NCBI GenBank assembly: GCA_023436825.1
Contig: JAEZHS010000522.1
Span: 1 to 18,577 of the forward strand
DNA: 18,577 nucleotides
Direction of reading: 5' to 3'
Source of the DNA: Pseudomonadota bacterium
GTDB taxonomy: Bacteria; Pseudomonadota; Alphaproteobacteria; Reyranellales; Reyranellaceae
The translations under genes and the position numbers were made by a program. Under the pieces are notes generated by a model. It was not told the DNA's origin. It saw only the letters and a list, made by a program, of their open reading frames with translations, and searched no databases. Of this stretch, positions 7,995 to 14,608 are shown one piece after another; position 1 is the stretch's first letter, and each line of letters begins with the position of its first letter.

Positions 7995-8051
7995 TGAGGC
8001 GGTGTCGGGGCGCTGATAAGACACGCCACCTCATTCATTGCCGGGAGCGCC
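7995..8051 (+). ncRNA. Candidate structured 5' leader of ahcY (hairpin plus pseudoknot to the ribosome-binding region)
   Basis: A stem-loop is formed by TGAGG (7995-7999) with CCTCA (8029-8033) and GTGTC (8002-8006) with GACAC (8020-8024), with a small internal loop between. The 13-nt apical loop contains GGCGCT (8009-8014), an exact complement of AGCGCC (8046-8051), which overlaps the ahcY Shine-Dalgarno GGGAG (8043-8047) and ends two bases before the ATG. Such loop-to-SD pairing would form a pseudoknot that hides the ribosome-binding site. It does not match the SAH, SAM-II or SAM/SAH riboswitch consensus that I remember. Six GC-rich base pairs could arise by chance. Confidence 0.35.
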
Positions 8052-8053
8052 AA

Positions 8054-9448
8054 ATGGCCCAGGATTACGTCGTCAAGGATATCGGGCTCGCCGACTGGGG
8101 CCGCAAGGAACTCGACATGGCAGAGACCGAGATGCCGGGCCTGATGTCGATCCGCAAGGAATTCGGCCCCAAGAAGCCGCTGAAGGGCGCGCGCATCGCG
8201 GGCTCGCTGCATATGACCATCCAGACCGGCGTGCTGATCGAGACGCTGAAGGCGCTGGGTGCCGATGTGCGCTGGGCATCGTGCAACATCTACTCGACCC
8301 AGGATCATGCCGCGGCGGCGATCGCCAAGGGCGGCACGCCGGTCTTCGCCATCAAGGGCGAGAGTCTCGAGGAGTACTGGGACTACACCCACAAGATCTT
8401 CGAATGGGGCGACGGCGGCGAGCCGAACATGATCCTCGACGACGGCGGCGATGCCACGTTGCTGGTCCATCTCGGCATCCGCGCCGAGAAGGATCCGTCG
8501 CTGATCGCCAAGCCGACCAACGAGGAAGAGGAAGTCCTCTACAAGGCGATCGCCAAGAGGAACAAGGAACGTCCCGGCTGGTACGCCAAGCTCGGCGCCT
8601 CGATCCGCGGCGTCACCGAGGAGACGACCACCGGCGTGCACCGCCTCTACCAGATGGCGAAGGAAGGCCGCCTCCTGTGGCCGGCCATCAATGTCAACGA
8701 CTCGGTCACCAAGTCGAAGTTCGACAATCTCTACGGCTGCCGCGAATCGCTGGTCGACGGCATCCGCCGCGGCACCGACGTCATGATGTCGGGCAAGGTG
8801 GCGATGGTCGCGGGCTTCGGCGACGTGGGCAAGGGTTCGGCCGCCTCGCTGCGCCAGGCCGGCTGCCGCGTCATGGTATCCGAGATCGATCCGATCTGCG
8901 CCCTGCAGGCGGCGATGGAGGGCTACGAGGTGGTGACCATGGAAGAGGCGGCCCCCAAGGCCGACATCTTCGTCACCGCCACCGGCAACGTCGACGTCCT
9001 CACCCTCGACCACATGAAGGCGATGAAGCACCGCGCCATCGTCTGCAACATCGGCCACTTCGACAGCGAGATCCAGATCGCCAACCTGCGTAACTTCAAG
9101 TGGCACAACGTCAAGCCGCAGGTCGATGAGGTCGAGTTCCCCGACGGCAAGCGCATCATCGTGCTGTCGGAAGGCCGCCTGGTGAATCTCGGCAATGCCA
9201 CCGGCCATCCGAGCTTCGTGATGTCGGCCTCGTTCTCGAACCAGACGCTGGCCCAGGTCGAGATCTGGACCAACCCGGGCAAGTACGAAAAGAAGGTCTA
9301 CACCCTGCCCAAGGTCCTCGACGAGAAGGTCGCGGCGCTGCATCTCGAGAAGGTCGGCGCCAAGCTCACCAAGCTGCGCCCCGACCAGGCCAAGTATATC
9401 GGCGTTCCCGAGGCCGGCCCGTTCAAGGGCGACCTCTACCGCTACTGA
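8054..9448 (+). CDS. ahcY: Adenosylhomocysteinase (S-adenosylhomocysteine hydrolase)
   Basis: AhcY reversibly hydrolyses S-adenosylhomocysteine to adenosine and homocysteine, using tightly bound NAD, and so relieves product inhibition of methyltransferases. The 464-aa product is full length. Family blocks include [65 protein letters not shown] with the catalytic Lys/Asp region, the NAD-binding [12 protein letters not shown], and the C-terminal PFKGDLYRY, whose lysine and tyrosine contact the cofactor. The ATG at 8054 has GGGAG at 8043-8047, 6 nt upstream; the frame is open further upstream only because it runs through the GIY-YIG gene and repeats. The gene is followed by a strong terminator, so it is probably transcribed alone. 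Confidence 0.98.
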   Translation: MAQDYVVKDIGLADWGRKELDMAETEMPGLMSIRKEFGPKKPLKGARIAGSLHMTIQTGVLIETLKALGADVRWASCNIYSTQDHAAAAIAKGGTPVFAIKGESLEEYWDYTHKIFEWGDGGEPNMILDDGGDATLLVHLGIRAEKDPSLIAKPTNEEEEVLYKAIAKRNKERPGWYAKLGASIRGVTEETTTGVHRLYQMAKEGRLLWPAINVNDSVTKSKFDNLYGCRESLVDGIRRGTDVMMSGKVAMVAGFGDVGKGSAASLRQAGCRVMVSEIDPICALQAAMEGYEVVTMEEAAPKADIFVTATGNVDVLTLDHMKAMKHRAIVCNIGHFDSEIQIANLRNFKWHNVKPQVDEVEFPDGKRIIVLSEGRLVNLGNATGHPSFVMSASFSNQTLAQVEIWTNPGKYEKKVYTLPKVLDEKVAALHLEKVGAKLTKLRPDQAKYIGVPEAGPFKGDLYRY

Positions 9449-9467
9449 TCGGCCCAGAGACCCACAG

Positions 9468-9482
9468 ACTCCGCCTCGGAGT
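9468..9482 (+). other. Small hairpin after ahcY
   Basis: ACTCCG-CCT-CGGAGT forms a 6-bp stem 19 nt after the ahcY stop, without a T-run. Its 3' arm supplies the GGAG (9478-9481) that would be the Shine-Dalgarno for the alternative tsaE start at 9486. Confidence 0.5.
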
Positions 9483-9492
9483 GGCGTGTTAG

Positions 9493-9531
9493 AAGTCGGC
9501 ATCGGAGTACCGGTGCCGACTTTTTCTTTTT
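9493..9531 (+). terminator. Intrinsic terminator after ahcY, overlapping the tsaE start
   Basis: A 13-bp stem (9493-9505 with 9510-9522, one T-G wobble) closes the four-base loop AGTA and runs directly into TTTTT-C-TTTTT (9521-9531). This is a textbook rho-independent terminator and by far the best in the window. It overlaps both candidate start regions of tsaE, and its T-tract is translated as Thr-Phe-Ser-Phe-Ser at the tsaE N-terminus. Confidence 0.85.
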
Positions 9532-9956
9532 CCCTGCCCGACGAAGCCGCCACGGAGCGGCTGGGCGCCGCGCTGGCCGAGCGTCTCAGGCCGCGCGATG
9601 TCGTCGCCTTGCAGGGCGGCCTCGGTGTCGGCAAGACGACCTTGGCCCGTGCCATCCTGCGCGCCGCTTCGGGCGATCCCGGATTGATCGTGCCCAGCCC
9701 CACCTTCACGCTGGTAGAAGTCTACGACACGAGGCGCGGGGCGTTCTGGCACTTCGACCTCTACCGCCTGGAGACGCCGGATCAGGTCTTCGAATTGGGC
9801 TGGGAAGAAGCGCGCGCCGACGGTATTGCGCTGGTCGAATGGGCGGAGCGGCTCGGGATGCTGCTGCCCGCCGAACGGCTTACGGTGACGCTTGCCATGG
9901 AAGGCGAAGGGAGGCGCGCCGATCTGCGGGGGGATGCACGGTTTGGCGATTTCTGA
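9513..9956 (+). CDS. tsaE: tRNA threonylcarbamoyladenosine biosynthesis ATPase TsaE
   Basis: TsaE is the ATPase that cycles the TsaB-TsaD complex during t6A modification of ANN-decoding tRNAs in the cytoplasm. The 147-aa product has the P-loop GGLGVGKTT (35-43), SPTFTLVEVY and HFDLYRLE, all typical, and normal family length. I chose the GTG at 9513 (MPTFSFSLPDEAATERL), which has GGAG at 9504-9507, 5 nt upstream. The GTG at 9486 also has GGAG, 4 nt upstream, and would add nine residues. Either start lies within or before the terminator hairpin. The stop overlaps the next gene by 23 nt. It appears to be the first gene of the tsaE-amgK-murU-addB-addA operon. Confidence 0.93.
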   Translation: MPTFSFSLPDEAATERLGAALAERLRPRDVVALQGGLGVGKTTLARAILRAASGDPGLIVPSPTFTLVEVYDTRRGAFWHFDLYRLETPDQVFELGWEEARADGIALVEWAERLGMLLPAERLTVTLAMEGEGRRADLRGDARFGDF

Positions 9957-10944
9957 AAGGGACAGGCTGCGCGCAGATTTCGTTCGCCGAGCCGGCTGGG
10001 GCGATGCCGGTGAGCGGCTGCTGGCCGGGGACGCCTCGTTTCGCAAATATTTCCGGCTGACCCGGCCGCGGGCTTCGGCCGTGGTCATGGACGCGCCGGC
10101 GCCGCAGGAGGACGTGCGGCCGTTCGTGCGCATCGGCCGGCATCTGATCGAGCTCGGCCTCAGCGCGCCGGCGATCCACGCCGTCGACGAGGTCAACGGC
10201 TTCCTGCTGCTGGAAGACCTGGGCGACGACACCTTCGCCCGGGTGCTGGCGGCGGGCGGAGACGAGGCCGAGCTTTACGAGCGCGCCACCGACGTGCTGA
10301 TCGTGCTGCATCGGGCCGGCCCGAGCGCGGTGTTGCCGGGGCTCGGCGCCTATGCCGGCGAGGCGCTGATCGATGCCGCGATGCTGCTGCCGGAATGGTA
10401 CCTGCCGGCGGCGAGCGGCCGGCCGACGCCCGAAGAGGAAGTCGCGGCCTATCGTGCCGCCTGGCACGACTGCCTCGCCAACCTGCCGACGATGGCCGAT
10501 ACGCTGCTGCTGCGCGACTATCACAAGGACAACCTTCTCTGGCTGCCGGCGCGCTCCGGCGTGCAGGCCTGCGGTCTGCTCGACTTCCAGGACGCCCAGC
10601 AGGGCCATCCCTCCTACGACCTGGTTTCCCTGATCGAGGATGCTCGTCGCGACGTCGCTCCTGCAGTGCACGCCGCCTGCCTCACCCGCTATATCGGCGA
10701 GACCGGCCTCGACGCCCAGGACTTCGCCGCCGGTTTTGCCCTGATGGCCGCCCAGCGCCATGCCCGCATCATCGGATTGTTCGTCCGCCTGCTGGAGCGC
10801 GACGGCAAGCCCGAGTACCTGCCGCATCTGCCGCGCGTCTGGCGCATGTTCGAGCGCGCGCTGCGGCACGATGCGCTGCGGCCCCTGCGCGCCTGGGTCG
10901 ACCGCCTGCTGCCGCCCGAGTTGCGGCATATTGGAGCCACATGA
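9934..10944 (+). CDS. amgK: N-acetylmuramate/N-acetylglucosamine anomeric kinase AmgK
   Basis: AmgK phosphorylates the anomeric position of MurNAc (and GlcNAc) released by cell-wall turnover, giving MurNAc-1-phosphate for MurU. The 336-aa product belongs to the aminoglycoside-phosphotransferase fold. It contains GDASFRKYFRL near the N-terminus (nucleotide loop), LLEDLGDDTF, the catalytic loop LRDYHKDNLLWL (H197, D199), the metal-binding LLDFQDA (D217) and GHPSYDLVSLIEDARRDV, all matching AmgK rather than resistance enzymes. The assignment is supported by the immediately following nucleotidyltransferase. The ATG at 9934 was chosen over an upstream frame extension; it is preceded by a G-run. 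The stop overlaps the murU start (ATGA). Confidence 0.9.
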   Translation: MHGLAISERDRLRADFVRRAGWGDAGERLLAGDASFRKYFRLTRPRASAVVMDAPAPQEDVRPFVRIGRHLIELGLSAPAIHAVDEVNGFLLLEDLGDDTFARVLAAGGDEAELYERATDVLIVLHRAGPSAVLPGLGAYAGEALIDAAMLLPEWYLPAASGRPTPEEEVAAYRAAWHDCLANLPTMADTLLLRDYHKDNLLWLPARSGVQACGLLDFQDAQQGHPSYDLVSLIEDARRDVAPAVHAACLTRYIGETGLDAQDFAAGFALMAAQRHARIIGLFVRLLERDGKPEYLPHLPRVWRMFERALRHDALRPLRAWVDRLLPPELRHIGAT

Positions 10945-11666
10945 TCGATACCGCGATGATCCTGGCCGCCGGCCGCGGTGAGCGCATGCGTCCGCTGACC
11001 GACAAGATGCCCAAGCCGCTGATCTCCGTCGGCGGCATGCCGATGCTGGAGCACACGCTGGCGCGGCTGAAGGCGCACGGCGTGGTCAACATCGTCGTCA
11101 ACGCCCATTACCTCGCCGAGCAGATCGTCGATCGGCTCAAGGGGCGTGCAAAGGTCATCGTCGAGGATCGCCTGCTCGGCACCGGCGGCGGCGTCAAGAA
11201 CGCCCTGCCGTTCCTGGGCGACAAGCCCTTCCTCGTGCTGAACGGCGACGGGCTGTGGCGCGACGGACCAGTAGAGCCGGCACTCAGCCGCCTGGAAGGG
11301 CGATGGTTCTCCGACCGCATGGACGCCTTGCTGCTGCTGCAGCCGTTGCACAAGGTGATCGGGCGCGAGCCGAAGGATCGCGGCGACTACTTCATCGAGC
11401 CGCGCGGCGTCTTGCGCTATCGTGGCCAGGCGCCACTTTCGCCCTATGTTTTTGCCAGCGTCTCGATCTGCCAAGCGAGCCTGTTCCGCGATTCGCCCGA
11501 TGGCCCCTTCTCCTTGCTGCAGCTTTGGAGTCGCGCCGAGGCAAAGGGCCGGCTGCACGGCGTGGTCCATGACGGCGACTGGTTCCACATCGGCACGCCG
11601 CAGGCGCTCGCCATGGCTGAGCGCGTGATGGCGGAGCGCATGCAGCCAGAAGGCGCACCCGGATGA
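10941..11666 (+). CDS. murU: N-acetylmuramate-1-phosphate uridylyltransferase MurU
   Basis: MurU converts MurNAc-1-phosphate and UTP to UDP-MurNAc, completing the recycling route that bypasses MurA/MurB and, in Pseudomonas, gives intrinsic fosfomycin tolerance. The 241-aa product has the nucleotidyltransferase signature AAGRGERMRPLTDKMPKPL (9-27), VVNAHYLAEQI, EDRLLGTGGGVKNAL and FLVLNGDGLW with the metal-binding Asp. It is often annotated as a generic mannose-1-phosphate guanylyltransferase; the adjacent amgK argues for MurU. GGAG lies 4 nt before the ATG, which overlaps the amgK stop. Its own stop overlaps the addB start (ATGA). Confidence 0.88.
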   Translation: MIDTAMILAAGRGERMRPLTDKMPKPLISVGGMPMLEHTLARLKAHGVVNIVVNAHYLAEQIVDRLKGRAKVIVEDRLLGTGGGVKNALPFLGDKPFLVLNGDGLWRDGPVEPALSRLEGRWFSDRMDALLLLQPLHKVIGREPKDRGDYFIEPRGVLRYRGQAPLSPYVFASVSICQASLFRDSPDGPFSLLQLWSRAEAKGRLHGVVHDGDWFHIGTPQALAMAERVMAERMQPEGAPG

Positions 11667-14608
11667 GCGTCTTCACCATCGCCATCGACCGTCGCTTCGC
11701 CGACGAGCTGGCGATCGGCGTGCTGGCGCAACATGGCGGCGATCCGCTGGCGCTGGCCGACGTGCTGATCCTGCTGCCGACCCGTCGCTCGGTGCGGGCG
11801 CTGCGCGAGGCCTTCCTGCGCGCCGCGAACGGCAAGCCCACGGTCCTGCCGCGCATGGCGCCGTTGGGCGACGTCGACGACGGCGAATGGGAGGTGGCGT
11901 CGGGCGACGGCAGCGCGCTCGCCCTGCCGCCCGCCATCGAGCCGGCCGAGCGCGACGCCCTGCTGGCGCGGCTGGTCGCGGCCTTCACCGACGGCGAACA
12001 ACCCATCGCCCAGTCTCCCGCACAGGCCCTGTCGCTGGCGCGCGAGCTCGGGCGCTTGCTCGACGAGCTCGCCATCGAGGGCATCTCCTTCGACCGGCTG
12101 GAAGGCCTGGTCGAGGGCAACTTCGCCAGCCACTGGCAACGCACGCTCAGGTTCCTCGCCATCGTCGGCGAACACTGGCCCCGGATGCTGGCCGAACGCG
12201 GCCAGATCGACGCCATTGAGCGACGCACTCGGGCAATCCGCGCCCAAGCGATACGCTGGCGCGAACGCCCGCCCGACACCCCGATCATAGCCGCCGGCTC
12301 GACGGGCTCGCAGCCCGCCACGCGCGAGCTGCTGTCGGTCATCGCCGGACTGCCGCAGGGCAAGCTCGTGCTGCCCGGGCTCGATCGCGACATGGACGAG
12401 CGGAGCTGGGAGGAGCTCGACGAGACGCATCCGCAGTTTGGCCTGCGCGAACTCCTGAAGGCGCTGGGCCGCGAGCGGCGCGACGTTGTCGAATGGCCGG
12501 ATGGGACGGGAACACCCACGGCGCGCCATCTGTTGATCACCGAACTGATGCGGCCGGCCGAGACCACCGAGGAATGGGTCCGCCCGCTCGCCTCCTCGCT
12601 CGAGCACGTGACGCGCGCCGACTGCGCGACGCCGCACCAGGAGGCATTGGTGATCGCGTTGGCGCTGCGGCGGACGTTGGAAGACGAGGGCAAGACCGCC
12701 GCCTTGGTGACGCCGGACCGAGATCTCGCGCGCCGCGTTGCGGCGGAGCTGCGGCGTTGGAATATCGACATCGACGATTCCGCCGGCACGTCGCTCCTCG
12801 ACGCGCCGTGCGCCGGCCTGATGCAGGCGCTGGTCGCCGCCGTCGACGAGCGCTTCGCGCCGGTCGCCCTGCTCGCCCTGTTGAAGCATCCGCTGTGCAC
12901 GCTGGGCGGCGACCGCGCAGCCGTGCTCGATGCCGCGCGCCGGCTCGATCGCAAATGCCTGCGCGGGCTGAAGCCCATGCCGGGCCTGACGGCAATCCGC
13001 GCCCGGATCGACAAGGCGCGCTTCGGCGACCTGACGGACCGGCTGGCGGTGCACGAGCTGATCGATCGGGTGGAAGCGGCGACGGCGGCGCTGGCGGCAG
13101 CGATGCAAGCGGGGGCCGCGCCCGATGCCCTGCTCGACGCCACCATCGCCGCCGCCGAGACGATCGCTTCGGGCGAAATGCTGTGGTCGGGCGATGCCGG
13201 CGGAGCACTGGCCGATGCGCTCGCGGGCCTGCGCGCGGCATGGGCCGGCAACGCCGCCATAGCCGGTGGCGAATGGCCGGCGCTGCTCGCCACCATGCTC
13301 GAACCCGAGATCGTCCGCCCGGCCTTCGGTCGCCATCCGCGGCTCGCCATCTGGGGGCCGCTGGAGGCCCGCCTGCAGCGCGCCGACCTCCTGGTGCTCG
13401 GTGGGCTGAACGACGGCACCTGGCCGCCGGCGGTCGAGACCGGCCCCTGGCTCAACCGGCCGATGCGCACTGCGCTCGGCCTGCCGCAACCTGAACGGCG
13501 CATCGGACTCTCGGCGCACGACTTCGTCGCGGCGCTCGGCGCCGAACGCGTGCTGCTGACCCGGGCCGAACGCGAAGGCGGCGCGCCGACCGTGCCGTCG
13601 CGCTGGCTGGCGCGGCTCGATGCCCTGTTCGGCTATGATCCCGGTGGCAAGGCGGCGCCTCCCGAATACATCCAGCGCGGCCAGCACGAATACCTTGCCT
13701 GGGCCGACGCGCTCGACCGTCCCGGCGGCTACCGGCCGTGGCTGCGTCCCGAACCGCGGCCGCCCCTCGAGGCGCGGCCGACGCGGCTCTCGGTCTCGAG
13801 CATCGAGCAATGGCGTCGCGACCCCTACGGGCTCTATGCGCGGCGCATCCTGGGCCTGGAGGCACTCGATCCGCTCGAAGCCGAGCTCGGAGCCGCCGAC
13901 CGCGGCAATGCCCTGCACGACGCACTTGATGAGTTCCTGGCCACCCATCCGTCGGGCCTGTTGCCGCCCGGTGCGCTGGCCGAGTTCGAGGCGCTGGGCG
14001 AGAAGCATCTCGGCACGTTGATGACGGCGCCCGCCGAACGCGCCTTCTGGTGGCCGCGCTTCCAGCGCCTGACGCGCTGGTTCATCGCCACCGAGAACGC
14101 GCGGCGGCAGGCCGGCACACGGCTGCTCGCCAGCGAGATCACCGGCAGCCTGACCGTCGGACCGAGCAGCCGGCCGCTCACCATCGAGGCACGCGCCGAT
14201 CGCATCGACGAGATCGAGATCGGCGTCTGGGACGTGATCGACTACAAGACCGGTCGCGTACCGACCAACCAGGAGCTCGAGGCGCTGTTCGCGCCGCAGC
14301 TGCTGCTCGAGGCGGCGATGGCCGAGCGCGGCGGCTTCGACAAGATCGCCGGCAAGGCGGAGGAGGTGCATCTCTCCTACTGGCAGGCCAATGGCTTGGG
14401 CGACGGCGGCAAGGTGAGCGAGATCAAGGCGAGCGACGAGCTGGTGCCGGCGATGCTGGGCCTGGTCGAGAAGATGGCGGCGCACTTCGCCAAGCCGGGC
14501 ACCCCCTACCCCGCCCTGCCGTGGTCGGCCTACATCCCCGCCTTCAACGACTACGAGCATCTCGAGCGCGTCGCCGAATGGTCGACGGCCGGCGGAGACG
14601 ACGAATGA
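11663..14608 (+). CDS. addB: Double-strand break repair protein AddB (alphaproteobacterial type)
   Basis: AddB is the second subunit of the AddAB helicase-nuclease, which resects double-strand ends for RecA loading. The 981-aa product fits the alphaproteobacterial family. Its N-terminus (ADVLILLPTRRSVRALREAFL) has helicase-like architecture but no Walker A motif. The middle has LLVLGGLNDGTWPP. The C-terminal PD-(D/E)XK nuclease (about 709-930) starts LSVSSIEQWRRDPYGLYARR and includes RGNALHDALDEF (H752), RADRID (D846) and WDVIDYKTGRVP (D860, K862). The four cysteines that hold the iron-sulphur cluster in Bacillus AddB are absent: there is no cysteine anywhere in the nuclease domain. ATGA overlaps link it to murU upstream and addA downstream. 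Confidence 0.95.
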   Translation: MSVFTIAIDRRFADELAIGVLAQHGGDPLALADVLILLPTRRSVRALREAFLRAANGKPTVLPRMAPLGDVDDGEWEVASGDGSALALPPAIEPAERDALLARLVAAFTDGEQPIAQSPAQALSLARELGRLLDELAIEGISFDRLEGLVEGNFASHWQRTLRFLAIVGEHWPRMLAERGQIDAIERRTRAIRAQAIRWRERPPDTPIIAAGSTGSQPATRELLSVIAGLPQGKLVLPGLDRDMDERSWEELDETHPQFGLRELLKALGRERRDVVEWPDGTGTPTARHLLITELMRPAETTEEWVRPLASSLEHVTRADCATPHQEALVIALALRRTLEDEGKTAALVTPDRDLARRVAAELRRWNIDIDDSAGTSLLDAPCAGLMQALVAAVDERFAPVALLALLKHPLCTLGGDRAAVLDAARRLDRKCLRGLKPMPGLTAIRARIDKARFGDLTDRLAVHELIDRVEAATAALAAAMQAGAAPDALLDATIAAAETIASGEMLWSGDAGGALADALAGLRAAWAGNAAIAGGEWPALLATMLEPEIVRPAFGRHPRLAIWGPLEARLQRADLLVLGGLNDGTWPPAVETGPWLNRPMRTALGLPQPERRIGLSAHDFVAALGAERVLLTRAEREGGAPTVPSRWLARLDALFGYDPGGKAAPPEYIQRGQHEYLAWADALDRPGGYRPWLRPEPRPPLEARPTRLSVSSIEQWRRDPYGLYARRILGLEALDPLEAELGAADRGNALHDALDEFLATHPSGLLPPGALAEFEALGEKHLGTLMTAPAERAFWWPRFQRLTRWFIATENARRQAGTRLLASEITGSLTVGPSSRPLTIEARADRIDEIEIGVWDVIDYKTGRVPTNQELEALFAPQLLLEAAMAERGGFDKIAGKAEEVHLSYWQANGLGDGGKVSEIKASDELVPAMLGLVEKMAAHFAKPGTPYPALPWSAYIPAFNDYEHLERVAEWSTAGGDDE

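Noticed and set aside
7995..8051. Known SAH or SAM riboswitch upstream of ahcY
   Set aside because: The leader lacks the conserved core sequences of the SAH, SAM-II and SAM/SAH classes as I remember them; it is kept only as an unclassified candidate.
7760..8053. Upstream extension of the ahcY frame
   Set aside because: It runs out of frame through the GIY-YIG gene and the right palindrome; the ATG at 8054 has a good ribosome-binding site and the conserved N-terminus.
10395..10940. Upstream extension of the murU frame
   Set aside because: It overlaps amgK completely in another frame and has no family resemblance; the ATG at 10941 gives the canonical nucleotidyltransferase N-terminus.
11392..14560. 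Very long open frames on the strand opposite addB and addA (over 700 to 1000 codons)
   Set aside because: They mirror the third-position GC bias of addB and addA, have Arg/Ala/Gln-rich translations without domain motifs, and the sense genes are unmistakable.
14050..14604. 185-codon upstream extension of the addA frame
   Set aside because: It lies wholly within addB and translates to low-complexity Arg/Ala sequence; the ATGA junction at 14605 matches the family N-terminus.
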